Part shown: positions 35,395 to 46,212 of the stretch, in pieces
How the letters are laid out: each line of letters opens with the position of its first letter
How positions within the stretch are numbered: position 1 is the stretch's first letter
DNA from: Letharia columbiana
Lineage: Eukaryota; Ascomycota; Lecanoromycetes; Lecanorales; Parmeliaceae
Assembly (NCBI RefSeq): GCF_014066305.1
Contig: NW_023501038.1
Span: 868,001-932,000 of the forward strand
DNA: 64,000 nt
Direction of reading: 5' to 3'
Notes under the pieces: generated by a model
The model's input: only the letters and a program-made list of their open reading frames with translations
What the model was told of the DNA's origin: nothing
Databases searched by the model: none
Made by a program: the position numbers and the translations under genes

Positions 35395-36859
35395 TTTAGC
35401 GTGCTCGCTATGAGACGGAGCTAGGACCGAGCATGTTTCTGGGAAAGCGATATCGCGTTGGGGGAGAGGCGACGTTGTTGCTGAAGCGTTGAGGGAGGTC
35501 CTTGGTAGGCAACCACGCTTTAAATCCTTGCGTAGTCCTTGCGTCTCCCTCCGCACCAAAGACGTCTGTCGCGATGTAGACCACCAGGTGCCATTCACGT
35601 GTTAAATCAAATGAAAAATGCCCTGTCTGGTATCACTAGGACCCTCAAAATTAGAACCGCGAAGACGCGGCGGAGGTGGATGGGCAGGACCAGTGCCGAG
35701 GTGGATGCTATTCATTCATTCATTCAGGGTGATGACGGGAAAAGGTCAAGGCGGCGATGGGGTACGGGACAGGGAACAAGAAACAGCTAAAGCTGGAATG
35801 AAGCTTCCAATGGCTCTCCGCTCGAAGGGTTGTGTTGATCGGTTCGAATGGGGTGAGGCGAGGCGATACTTTCGCAACCTCTGCCTTCACCTAGTCCCTA
35901 AACGGGGGGCGTGGATTGGCCCGGATGGAAAACGAAGAGTATTGCTGACTGAAGACGACGGCTGGGTTAGCGAGCGTAGTATTCCCCCGTTCATCTGTAA
36001 GACTCCGGGATTCTGTCTCTGTTCTCGTATTCGTCATCGGTGTCACGATTGGAAGACTGGCGCTATGGTTACTGAAAGTTGCGCTGACATTGCACTCGGG
36101 GGACCGGATGACGGGATTCCGGGTAAGTCTCGTTGGCCAAGATTTGAGTCAAGGGAGGCAAGTTCGCTTTCTTCCTGAATGTGTCCTATGGCTCTCACTA
36201 GGTTAGGGTAGGAGAAGAAAGCACTTGGCTCACGAAGGATGCTTACGTTGATGTGAATTGAGAAGACGTCGAGCAAAAGACAAGAGTAGTGGTGAGAGGG
36301 GTTTGACAGAGGGCAGAAGGTACAAACGCAACCAATGCCAAAAGGAGACGCAAAATGAAAAGCTGCATCTTGATCCCGATAATTTCGAGGATCTAATTTG
36401 GGCATGCGGTCGCTGGACTCGTTTACGTTTTACAGAGCGGACAGAGAGAGTCTTTTCATCATGATCCACTTTGAAGCCTGGATCAGTAGCACTTTCGGCT
36501 TCCGTGATTGACCATCCCTTCCCAAAATCTAAAGCACAAGAGGGCGGACAGGATTCTACTCGCCTTCAAGCCAACTAGCGCTCGTCATAGGACAGGGCTG
36601 GAATGCGGCCTCACCATGATAATCTTAGCGCCAAAGATCCATCCTTCCATGGCTTTTAGTAACTCTGACCGGATCTGGAGTTTGCAAGCAGAGATGTGAT
36701 TCCGGGTCCAAATCGGGTATGAGTGCGGGGAGCAGGTCTCATGGATGGAAGGGGAAGCGTGCGGTCTGCAGTTTTGGCGCATTGGGTGTTGATGCGTTCG
36801 GCGATCCCCTTGTTTCCCATCGAGACGCTCCCTGAGGCTCTGATCTTTGATCACCACTG
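35395..36859. other. No confident gene
   Basis: A 186-codon plus frame (35618-36178) with RFEWGEARRYFRNLCLHL and several Cys is the longest candidate, but I recognise no family and see no supporting splice or promoter features. Confidence 0.4.
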
Positions 36860-37638
36860 TTCACGAAGCGAATCTCGATGGTTACGAGCGTCGATATCTG
36901 TCAGCATGAAGGGTTCTTGCTCTCGCACGCGATTGAAACGCGGTATGTCAAGGACATCTGCCAGCACTGGGGAGATACTCTTGATTGGTTCTCCACCCCC
37001 TGCTTCTCCAGCGCCGTGCCATCCAGCACCACGAGCATATCCAGCGCCGTTTTGCTCATCCCGTACGCCCGAGCGTCACGCCCGGAATCGAAACCGTCGC
37101 CGGTCTGCCGACGGGGTCATACATAGAGCCGAGCCCGCCGCTGATGCGAAGCAGGTACGGGTTCGCCGAGTCCAGCAACAAGGGGGCGTAAACGCTTCCG
37201 CGACGGGGAGCCGCGCCGATGACGTTGGTGTCGAAGGTGCTTTCGAGTTGGGCCCTTGGGAGTCGCGGCTTGCGAGTGTATGCCTGCGTTGTTCACCGGT
37301 ACGTCCATACGGCCTTGTTCGCTTTCGACCCGCTGGACCGCCGCGGCGACGGATGATGCGTCGGTGACGTCGGGCTGGATGCTGGATGTTGTGCCTTTGA
37401 TGCCGGACCCTGAGACGGCTGAGCTGGCTGCGTTGCCTTTTTCTATGGAGCGGCTTGCTTTTATGATGTGGTGTTTTGCCGAGGCAGGGTTGATGACTTT
37501 GGACGCTGCGTAGCCGATGCCGGAATTGGCACTTGGAACGAGGTATGTAAGTGGAAGGGAGAAGGCCGGGGTAGGGCCCGGGGGGAGGGAAGGTAGATGG
37601 GTACCGGTGATCAACACGACGGTTGATGGAGAGGACAT
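36860..37638 (-). pseudogene. Short-chain dehydrogenase pseudogene
   Basis: The minus strand from 37638 encodes an SDR in pieces: STVVLITG, then after about 60 bases NSGIGYAASKVI (together the TGxxxGIG cofactor loop), DVTDASSVAAAVQRVESEQG and DVPVNNAGIHSQ (NNAG motif). The next homologous segment (FDTNVIGAA; LLLDSANPYLLRISGGLGSM) lies in another frame. The active-site segment AYGMSKTALDMLV (YxxxK) lies in a third frame, ending near 36860 with ISPVLADVLDIPRF. At least two frameshifts without intron signals separate them, so the gene is not functional as sequenced. Its original substrate is unknown. Confidence 0.65.
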
Positions 37639-38061
37639 TGCAATTGGAACGTGCAGGAGCGTCGTTTTGGTCCAGCAAAGGCTACGGGTGCAGAGGGTTA
37701 TCGCTCATATGGTCAAGTCTTTTCATTCTGATAACTTCTTGGAAGAGCAACTCGGATTCCCGCTGCTATCGCCGTCAGTCGGGTTAGTGCGGATGCTTCG
37801 AAGTAATTTCACCTGCGTCTTTAGTAGCTCGAGGTCCTCTCGTCCTCGCGCGTCAGGTCGTGCCGCCTTCATGTTCGCATGCTTCGTAAGTAGAGACAGA
37901 AAACAGAGATTGCTATACGAGGTAAACGAGAACCACGAGTTGGATACTGCGGCTTCAACGACAATTGGGTGAAGGATCATTTCCGTATAAACGTGAGCGC
38001 TTTTGCCATTTCTATTGATATTACACAATGCTCGCTAAGGAACAAGACAATGAATACAGAA

Positions 38062-38887
38062 TCACTGGTTGCCCAATTTCGCGTCCTCTTCATCCGACTT
38101 TGGCACTCCAACCACCTTCGGCACGGTCACAGCGTTGATCTTGCGGAAAGCCTAGGGGAAGCCGATGTCAGCAGATGTATGTCAAGGCGTGTACTGAATC
38201 TCATCGTATCACTGGCGGCAGCACAAACCTGCCACACCCAAGTATTCCAAGTGAAGGACCAACCCCAGAACAGCCACCCTTCGTAATAATGCAACCACCA
38301 CCAGGGGTTTGCAAGCTGATCGATACTTACATTCATGAGGGAGCTATCAGGGAGCTTGCCATCCCACTTGTCCTCGACCTTTGTGATCTTGCCTGTATCC
38401 TTGTCGTGAAAGATGTTGATCTTGCTGTCAATGGTCTGCTCTTTGCCGATGCCCTTTACGACGTAGCGGGTACGTAAATCCATAGTGATGGGGTTGCCGC
38501 CGGAGGTGACTTCGTGGTGGAGGCGCTCGATTTCCGAAAAGGCAGCCTGGAGGCCATACCATTGAGCTTCGTATTGCTTGCGACCTTCAGCTATGGTGAT
38601 AGGGTCTTGGAAGACACCGTTATCATCCCATAATTGAAGCTTCTTCAGCGATGGCCGACCTGCGAACAGCTGGGTATCGTCAGGCTTCCGTGGGACATCT
38701 GATGTACAGTAATCGACACTTACGTCTAGCACACTTCCAACAAGCGTCTTCTTGTGCTCATCGAGACTGACGCCGCTGGCAGTCTTGATGTTGGTATTCT
38801 CAATGTTCAAGTCGCTTGTACCTGCGGGATTTGTCAGATGAGGATGTTCAGTCGTGGTGAGAATGTAGGTAGCACACCTGAAGACAT
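38062..38887 (-). CDS. NTF2-like (SnoaL-type) conserved fungal protein
   Basis: Four exons: 38887-38878, 38821-38724, 38669-38331 and 38151-38062. Introns are 56, 54 and 179 nt with clean gtgtgc/gtaagt donors and cag/tag acceptors. The lengths sum to 178 residues with consistent phase (first exon encodes only MSSG). The core reads LQLWDDNGVFQDPITIAEG, KQYEAQWYGLQAAFSEIERL, VTSGGNPITMDLRTRYVVKG and TIDSKINIFHDKDTGKI. This cone-shaped alpha+beta arrangement (helix, WYGL, then antiparallel strands) is typical of small NTF2-like proteins found across filamentous fungi. The C-terminal exon ends VPKVVGVPKSDEEDAK. Function is unknown; no catalytic residues can be assigned. Confidence 0.75.
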
Positions 38888-39335
38888 GTTGCGTGATTGA
38901 TTGGAAGAGAAAGGATATATTCGGTTGGTGAGTTGACTTGGTAATGTTGAGGCCTTGATGGTTCTCTGAAAAGTGGTTGGAGAGATGGGAAGACGCATAG
39001 ATGTTGTTTGAAGATTCAAAGAAGAGCTTGGAATAAGATGAGGGAGCTGTTTTGTTATGAGTTGATGGCGACCCGAATCTACGCAACCCATTGCATCATC
39101 ATTGCGGATGAATACCGTACCGTATTCGTACACTAGAGACGGATGTTCCCGCTGAACGTGTCCCCGATCTGCAAGTACTGTACTGTAGAGAGAGAGATCT
39201 AATTCGTAGAGCAAACGAGCTTATTAAGCATTCAAATTCGCTTAGCGGGCTATCCTATGGTCAGCCCTAAGGCAAGGCCTTGAACGCGTTCGCACGTGAC
39301 CGTCCTTGGCCCTCGATTCTTGGAGGAGAAATCGT

Positions 39336-39833
39336 TCATGGTTTTTCGTGGCCTGCTGTTGCGACTTCTAGGATCTCCGCTTCGAGGCCGGACACATGAA
39401 CGTATTCAAGCCCCGCTTCCTCCAGCTTTGCTCTACCAACGTTCCCTCCAACGAACTTCTCCGGCTCCTTCACGCCTACGTAGACGACTTTGATCCCACC
39501 AGTCTTCAGGATGGTTTCGGTGCATGGCACGTTTCCACTTGCCCTCTTGTTGCAGGGTTCCATTGTGGTATACAGGACGAGCTTCTGCGCTGCTACTCCA
39601 GTCTCCGGCAGTCCACTTGTCTCCATCTTGGCAAGACAGCACTGCTCGGCGTGGGTATTGCCCGGGAGCTCCATGGTGTAGCCAGTGGACAAGATGGCAT
39701 TTGCGACTTCGTCGACCAGGATCGCTCCGACGCAGAAATTCGTTGGCTTCCGTGGGGCTCTCTTGGCGAGTGAGAGAGCGTAGCGCATGTACGCCAAATG
39801 ATCGACAGGTGCAATCGATGAGATTTCTGTCAT
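39336..39833 (-). CDS. Zinc-dependent cytidine/deoxycytidylate-type deaminase, RibD-like
   Basis: Intronless, 165 residues. The zinc site is complete: His61-Ala-Glu63 (NTHAEQCC), with Cys94 and Cys104 in MEPCNKRASGNVPC. The wide spacing between the two cysteines (nine residues) resembles the RibD/diaminohydroxy-pyrimidine deaminase branch rather than plain cytidine deaminases (PCxxC). The rest fits a single deaminase fold (HLAYMRYALSLAKRAP; FCVGAILVD; KLVLYTTMEPC; IKVVYVGVKEPEKF). It may act on a pyrimidine intermediate of riboflavin synthesis or on a nucleoside; sequence alone does not decide. A partial duplicate of its 5' end lies at 43155-43423. Confidence 0.82.
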   Translation of the reverse strand: MTEISSIAPVDHLAYMRYALSLAKRAPRKPTNFCVGAILVDEVANAILSTGYTMELPGNTHAEQCCLAKMETSGLPETGVAAQKLVLYTTMEPCNKRASGNVPCTETILKTGGIKVVYVGVKEPEKFVGGNVGRAKLEEAGLEYVHVSGLEAEILEVATAGHEKP

Positions 39834-40214
39834 GCTGTCTAGGTGCTAAGTCTCCTGTGCGCTGCTGAATGAACCTTTCCAATGAACCAGGTACTGATGC
39901 GGCCGCGATTGTACGTGCAGGACTTTGGGTGCTGACCGTAATATTGCTCACATGAAGATCTGCACGCACCGCTCTGCACGCCAAGACTCCTGCGCCAAGA
40001 TCTGAGATAAACCCCCGGATCACTCGCGCTCGGCACATTCTTCTCGCCGGAGATAGTAGTGGTGCTGAGCTCGCATTATCAATCATACAAGTGATTCTCA
40101 GCGCCCAAAAGTAGCGAGGCGGACAGCCCAACATTTCGATTTCATGGGAATATGGTAGAGCTACCGATGCCAGCGGGACTCGCATTCCAATCTCCTAGTC
40201 TGGACAACCAGCAA

Positions 40215-40785
40215 AACACATTGCCATCTTAGGCGGCAGATCCGACTACGGTATCGTCCCTGATGATCCACCTGACTACGATGCGGACTTTCCTACCAAC
40301 GATGTATGGTCTTTCAGCCTCCTTGGGCAATCACTACTGCGAAATTTCCATGCTGTACCACCCCTTCGTATGCCCTATGGCTTCAAAGAGCTGGAATGGT
40401 ATGCCTCCTATATATACGGAAATTGGGAGCAACAACCAAATTGTCGACGGGGAAATGTAGTAGCTCAGCTTGCTGCCAGACAAGGCGTGCCTGTGGTATC
40501 GGACGAGTATGAGCTTATGCCACACAGTTGGCCCATGGTGGTCCCGGACCACCCCCATTCTATCGAATGCTATCATCCTTGGGCAGACACGTGCTCACCG
40601 TTTGTGCAAGGCGCGCCAGTCACAGCGAAGTGAATATGCCCGGAACTCGGAAGCTTGCCCACACGCTGTCTCCGTGTCGAGAATCTGACGCACCTCACTG
40701 AAGAGGAAGTTGAGAGCCTGATGAGGGACAAGCAGAAGATCATACGACATTTTACAGGTCGTCCATCTGTGGAAACCCTGCTCTA
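40215..40785 (+). pseudogene. Alpha/beta-hydrolase 3'-terminal fragment
   Basis: An open segment reads HIAILGGRSDYGIVPDDPPD, then VWSFSLLGQSLLRNFHAVPP, MPYGFKELEWYASYIYGNW, VVSDEYELMPHSWPMV and CYHPWADTC. The latter resembles the C-terminal region of fungal alpha/beta-hydrolase-fold esterases, where EYExLPH supplies the catalytic His. A stop (TGA, about 40631) follows QGAPVTAK. The usual C-terminal helix reappears in another frame (NLTHLTEEEVESLMRDK) up to about 40785. The 5' part with the nucleophile Ser is missing, since upstream sequence belongs to the deaminase region. A fragment, not a gene. Confidence 0.55.
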
Positions 40786-41039
40786 GTCATCATTGTTGTC
40801 TTTCGCGTGACGATGGAGCATGTTACAAGTCAAATGCTTCCTAGCTCGGTGAATTCGTCTATTGGAGCTAGAACACAGCTAAAAGATTCTCGGCGGCTGG
40901 TCCTAGTCATACAAAAATGACTCGGGGGCACTTGAATCATCCAATTCACGGCATACCCAGCCGCGGGCTTTCTTCGAATTGGAAATAAACAAGGCCCCTG
41001 CACGGCAAGCCTTGAATACCTCTCATTGTTCATTGGGCT

Positions 41040-42860
41040 TGAAGCTCGGTAGAACCAATTCGTTTCCTGATATTATGTCGCTTTCGCGCGCATAAAGTGC
41101 ATCCAGTGCATCTTTGTGAAGCTCTAAAGTTGGGCACCGTTGACCGTCCCTTTGCCAGCGCGCCGCATAGGCTGCAGCAGATTGGTATACAGGATATGCG
41201 ACTTGGAGACTCGGGTGCCCATTTTGTACGTCCGGTTGGCTTCTTCGATGATTGGCCAGATCCGCTCAGTGAGTTCTTGTTCTGCAGGCGATGAAAGAGG
41301 CTGATCACCTGCCCGCTCGATGATGAGTGCTGGTTGAGATCTGCCTGTCCCAGCCATCAACACCGCTCGTACCTCCGAGTGTTGCGATACATGCTGTTCC
41401 ATGGAGATTGGATTGCACATGTAGCCTTGCTTAAAAAGAATAGTGTCGTCTGCCCTGCCACGGTATGCCCAAAGATCCTTTTTGAGAGGTGAGGCGCCCA
41501 CAGATCTTTAGTCGGGTACTCTTGGAGATGCGGGAATAGCTTGAAAACTGGCTGTTCGTTTTCCGACACGGTATTTTTGACTATGAAGGCCTCGAATCGT
41601 CCGTGCAGTGAAGGTCGGAATTCAATTCCAGCCGCTGGATGAGGGTGAATATATTTCCAGTCCTCAGAAGGGTATTTTCCTGATGGTCGAAGCATGGGCA
41701 AGCTGCCTGTCCCAGTCGAGCCGTTGAAGTTGAAGAGCTTGATTTTGGAAGCAGGAGCATAGCCGGGCCATTGCGAAACATCTCCGCCCGCATACGTCAC
41801 TGCTTCAATGTTGCTTGCGATGAAAACTACCATATCAGGGCTTTTCGCGATCTGTTCCAGAAACGGTGGCGCAAGGATTAGTGCGTCTGCTTTTACGTGT
41901 TTGAGACCGTCAACAACCGATCGAGCGGAAGGCATGACTGCTGTCAGTGGTGTGATAACGGTCGTTTGGTTAGCGATTGGGTCGAACAAAGTAGCAAATT
42001 GGTTTCCAGCCTGTCCATTATCATAAGTCGAATGCTCTATAGAGGAAAGGGTCGTGGTTCTGAAAGCATGTGGGAAACAATTTCTTGAACACTCACGTGG
42101 GAGAATGGCAGCGTGACGAAGAAGCGGTTCGACTGACAAAGCGAGACCTGGGTTTCGAAACCCGGAGGTGGTTCTAATTGGCTCCATTGGATATAACTGG
42201 CGGCGAAATCCTGGGAATAGACAATTGGTTTCGGGGACTGCTGTTGTACCTGACGTACGAACGACGACCAGGGGCTCATTCCGTGCCTCCGCAAATATGT
42301 TACGGAAATGGTAGTGAGCATAATCAGTGGTAAGTAACTGATCCAGGCGCGGGCTGTCGAGTACTTGAAGTGGACGCACCTTCAAAATGCCTTTCACTGT
42401 CAGCGAATGCGGTGCGGGAGGTGTCAGCAAGACTCGAGACCCGGTTGCATCGAATAAGCTGATATGGTCAGCGGCCGTGTTGCGCGGAGACACGAGCAGT
42501 AGCCATGAAAGGGTCTTTTGTAAGCACGCTGTTGACTTATCAGGCCGTGCACCGGCCTTACATCCTGCCTTCACAGCACCTAAGATCATCATCACATATC
42601 CCCAATTCATTGGGACCAATGTATGCCAAGGTCTGGTGATTTTGACCTTCACCGAGCATCCCTTTCAGTGACCAAGCTTTGCCATTAACAGCGTTGGCAA
42701 GTGCGCCGTAAGTGACCTTGCGATAACCATCCCCATAGCTGTCAGAGGATCGAGGAACCTCTGCGCATATCGCCGACGGTCTTGTCTGGGCCATTCCATC
42801 GACGATGTTGTTCAGGAGTTGTTTATTCCGGTAAAGAATCGATGGGGGATTCCCCCTCCC
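41040..42860 (-). pseudogene. NRPS-like adenylating enzyme pseudogene
   Basis: From about 42840 downwards the minus strand encodes an AMP-binding domain in several frames. Segments are LLNNIVDGMAQTRPSAICAE, YRKVTYGALANAVNGKAWSL and TLAYIGPN, then a shift to MMILGAVKAGC and a likely intron before VSPRNTAADHISLF. EPLVVVRTSGTT (core A3) follows, then a one-base shift to SPKPIVYSQDFAASY. LPFSH is joined by a plausible intron (gtgagt..gacag) to AGNQFATLF, then ITPLTAVMPSARSV, VTYAGGDVS and LFNFNGSTGTGS (A5-like). Another shift of about 28 nt leads to DLWAYRGRADDTILFKQGY, and a last one to ELHKDALDALYA. No thiolation or reductase domain follows. At least four frame breaks make it non-functional as sequenced. 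Such enzymes normally activate carboxylic acids in secondary metabolism. Confidence 0.75.
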
Positions 42861-43154
42861 TTCGTTCGGAGAACTGCAGTGTAGCCGTGATGTATGAGGT
42901 TGAGCTTCGTGAGCGTCAGTGTTGTATTGACGATACATGGTTCAGAGAGCACAAGCAATTCCCGGGAAGAAAAGTATGAGATCGTGTGGACTTGTTGATA
43001 AATAACAAGAGATAATGCCATCGAGGTCTACTTTTTACTTGCTTGATGAAAAAAAAATTCGAGCTCAGCTTGTCTGCATGTACTCAGCCGTATCGAAGCC
43101 AGTTCAAACAGCGATACTCTACTTTACGCTATCTGTGTAATCTATAAGACGGAA

Positions 43155-43423
43155 GACCATCCGTTGGTTTTGACGGGACTTCCTTGGCGAATGAGAGAGC
43201 GTAGCGTTTGTACGTTGTGGGCATTATGATTTTGGTTAGGGATGACCTTTTGCCGGTAGCTCCCGTGGTTCGAGTGATAGTTAGCATCACCCTAGTTCCA
43301 GGGCCAGCAACGTACTGTACGTCAAATGATCGACAGGTGGTAACTTCTGTCATACTGTCTAAGCGTTGAATCTTCTATCCGCGCCTGAATACCCAAAGTA
43401 GGGCTTTCCAATGAACCAGGTTG
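43155..43423 (-). pseudogene. Partial duplicate of the deaminase 5' end
   Basis: Similar to 39737-39893, in the same orientation: promoter-proximal ctttccaatgaaccagg, the catRctgtct start region, tgatcgacaggt, and the coding segment YKRYALSFAKEVPSKPT against YMRYALSLAKRAPRKPT in the intact gene. Homology stops before the HAE zinc motif, so it cannot encode a deaminase. It is further interrupted by the insertion at 43209-43322. Confidence 0.7.
43209..43322. mobile_element. MITE-like 0.1 kb insertion in the deaminase duplicate
   Basis: Relative to the intact gene, about 107 bases are inserted. They are flanked by a 7-bp direct repeat, tgtacgt, at 43209-43215 and 43316-43322. The insert ends are inverted: gtacgttgtgg at the left, and ccagcaacgtac at the right, whose reverse complement is gtacgttgctgg. 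Removing one repeat plus the insert restores alignment to the intact copy. Too short to code for anything. Confidence 0.6.
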
Positions 43424-44133
43424 AGTATGCTCGAGGGTCCTGGAAGCGAAACACGCTAAAGCCAGAGTAGCAAGGCTCGTGGGCCAAGACTAAGGCTAGT
43501 ATAAAACGAGGAAAGCCGTGCGAAGGGCGTTGGCGACGGGGAATTTGACCCCGCATTTGCCTAGAGATTGGAAATTGGAATAATGTTGGCGAGCTGAGTG
43601 CCAACATGCTTTACCATACTCTTTATACGCAACAAGGATTTAACATCCAACATCAAATCTCTCGCATCCTTGATATGGAGCCCAACTCTGCATCAAAGGA
43701 AGATGCTTCAACTATTCGAGCAGTCGAATCCGGCTTTCGTATTGATGAAGATCTCTCACATCCTCAAGGCGATGTTTTGGCAAAATTGCTTTGAAACGCC
43801 GACGATGAAGCCAATTAGCGAGGAAACGGGCGGAGTGCGTGTCACAATTAGACACAACGTTTTCCTGAGCAAATTGCCTTCGGTGCAAGGAGTCCGTCCT
43901 GCCCCCACAAGTAGCTGAAGGCGCAGCCGAATCGCAGGTAACCGAGCCGTGCAGTTCGGTGTATATATTTTGTCGTCGCCGTCTGTCAAAAATGGTTCTA
44001 TATTCTTCGCTACTGTCAGAAAAGTTGTCGCGCCGGTCTTCGCTGAGTGATATCTTCTGTGGTTTATGAACTCTCCGAGCTTCCACGACCATCTTCGGAC
44101 CTCTTCTCGATCCATCTCTGAGTTACCGGTAAG
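43424..44133. other. No gene recognised
   Basis: Overlapping ORFs on both strands (for example minus 44226-43756) overlap the start of the next gene and have no recognisable domain. Confidence 0.45.
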
Positions 44134-45162
44134 ATGGCGGTCGACTATCGCAGCGGCGTGTCTATCCTCCTCTTGATATTCTACCTCCCAGCGCTCGCGG
44201 TTGCAATCCTCCTCACTATCCGCCATGGCTTCAGGAGATCCTCCGGCTGGCGCTTCATGATCATCTTCACCCTAGCTCGCTTCCTCTGCGCATGCTTCCA
44301 GCTCGCTACTATCAATCAGCCAAGGAATGCGTCCCTATACGTCGGCTATACCGTCCTCATCGGCATCGCCGTCTCCCCTCTTGAGCTGGTGGCTTTTGGG
44401 TAAGTACATTCTTTACAAAGACTTATCCGGTTTCCAAGGAGTGGGAGACGCGTCCGGCGTCGAGAGCGCATTCTACTATACAGACTTATTGATCTCAATC
44501 ATTGCCCTGAACCAAAATTGCTAAGTCCACTTTCTGTGCAGCCTGTTGAGCCGAATCACAGAGAGCATCAACAAATTCCACCAGACGCTCGTCACCGTGC
44601 GACATCTACAGCTTGCCGAACTGCTCAACACTGTGGGTATCATCCTCAGTATCGTCGGTGGCGTGGACTCCGGCAATGATTACCAGAAGACCGGTCGTTA
44701 CGTTCCGCAGACTCTGACCAAAGTCGGCCTCGGACTCTTTATCGCTTCTTTCGTCGCCATCCTAGCAACCACGGCCATTCTCTCCTCGTCCATCTCGCAT
44801 GCCGAACCGGGCGAGAAAAGAATCCTGCTCGCCGTGGCGGTGTCGCTGCCGCTGCTCCTCGTCAGACTGATATATTCTTCCGTCTACAATTTCGGGGACG
44901 TTTCGAACTTCAGCTCCCTCAGTGGGAGCGTCACCATTTTGCTGTGTATGGCGCTGTTGGAGGAGATCGCCATAGTGCTGATCTATGAGGGTGTTGGCCT
45001 GACGCTGAGGAAAATTGGCAAGCAGGACGGTGCCACAGGTGAGCAAAATGGACTCGTTCAGAGGTGCTTGGGCTGATGATTGGCTGGGTGATAGGCCATA
45101 CTCAGTCGAAATTTACGACGAATGATGTAGAGACCCGCGGCCAGGAACTTGGAAGCATGTGA
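44134..45162 (+). CDS. Multi-pass membrane protein, DUF7702-like
   Basis: Exons 44134-44399, 44542-45038 and 45095-45162; introns 142 nt (gtaagt..tgtgcag) and 56 nt (gtgagc..gctgat..gatag). Phases agree; 276 residues. It has about seven hydrophobic helices: SILLLIFYLPALAVAILLTI, FMIIFTLARFLCACF, YVGYTVLIGIAVSPLELVAF, AELLNTVGIILSIVGG, VGLGLFIASFVAILATTAIL, ILLAVAVSLPLLLVRLIY and VTILLCMALLEEIAIVLIY. This 7TM layout and length match a fungal integral membrane family of unknown function (DUF7702 as I remember it). The third exon (HTQSKFTTNDVETRGQEL) gives a polar cytosolic tail; without splicing the protein would end ten residues later at 45076. Confidence 0.8.
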
Positions 45163-45922
45163 GGGCGTCCTAGAGGGCGGTAGGCAGTAGTGTCAGGAGG
45201 TATGACTCCCCTTTGCGATGACTTTGGGGACACTGAGCAGAACGGTCAACCATTTCGAATGAATTACGGCCTCTCGTGAGTCAAATTAGGCTTGATAATA
45301 TGCATTATCGAGTTTTTTTTTGGAACCCCCATCTGCATCTTTAGATAGATTTCCGCCACCGTTCACAGGATAATCCATTCTTCCAGAGCACTGCCGACCC
45401 AAATGTCATGTCGCGAAAACTTGACTACAACATACATCCATAGACAAACAAAATCATCGCTCCTGGCTCTAATGCTATTCTTCCTCGGACGTTCATCGTG
45501 TTTCTCTTTACATCCGTCCCCTACTTCCCTTCTTCACGCTCACCCTTCAATCAAGCAATAGATACGCGTCAAGATCAAAAATGCCCCGCGACATTTCCTC
45601 GCCCCTCAAACGGCCCAGCGGGCTGCTTTTCCAAAATTGGTACATAGCGTGTGAAAGTGCTACAGGTTAGCGCCCGCGAACCCTCCAGGATCGATCCGCA
45701 CCGCAGCTCAGCCTCGACCATCCGTCGGATCGGTTACGTTTCGATACCTCCCGTACCCCTTAGACATCCATAGCAAGCACGGACGCGAACGGGGCGGGAA
45801 CCGGCCTGCGCGGAGAGAGCCATATCGTGGATGGGGAGCCAGTTACGCTCGACGGGGGTTCGTGGGAGATGGAAGACGGTTTCTCGATGTGTCGGGATAC
45901 TCGGGCTTACATGACGCTGGGC
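45163..45922. other. No gene recognised
   Basis: A short ATG frame at 45581 (MPRDISSPLKRPSG) follows a pyrimidine-rich leader and could be a first exon, but I cannot extend it. Confidence 0.4.
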
Positions 45923-45957
45923 TTTTTTTTTTTTTTTTTTTTTTGGGGGGGGGGGGG
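45923..45957 (+). repeat. Homopolymer pair T22-G13
   Basis: Uninterrupted run of about 22 T followed directly by about 13 G. No similar tract occurs elsewhere in the gene-bearing region. It may be real or a base-calling or assembly artefact. Confidence 0.8.
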
Positions 45958-46212
45958 CAGAGAGATGTTATCGGACGGAAGTGGAATTGATCGAAAAGAC
46001 AACGATTTGCCCAGGAGCCAGAGACGCGCTTCCTTACCTCGAAGAAACTGTATGCGGATGGGTGCACCAACGCGCGCAAGTACCACCGCATGCGAAAAGT
46101 ACGTCCTTCCTGTGTCATACAGCTTGGACTAAGGAAAACCTTCTCGGGGTGCGGTTTTTTTCCCAGCGACCTGATCCCATCATCGAGACGGCATCGAAAG
46201 CGCGCGCGGTCC

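Noticed and set aside
35618..36178. 186-codon plus-strand ORF downstream of the gag-like gene
   Set aside because: No recognisable family, no promoter or splice support; kept only as an unconfirmed possibility.
43756..44226. 156-codon minus-strand ORF
   Set aside because: It overlaps the start and promoter of the membrane-protein gene at 44134 and has no domain.
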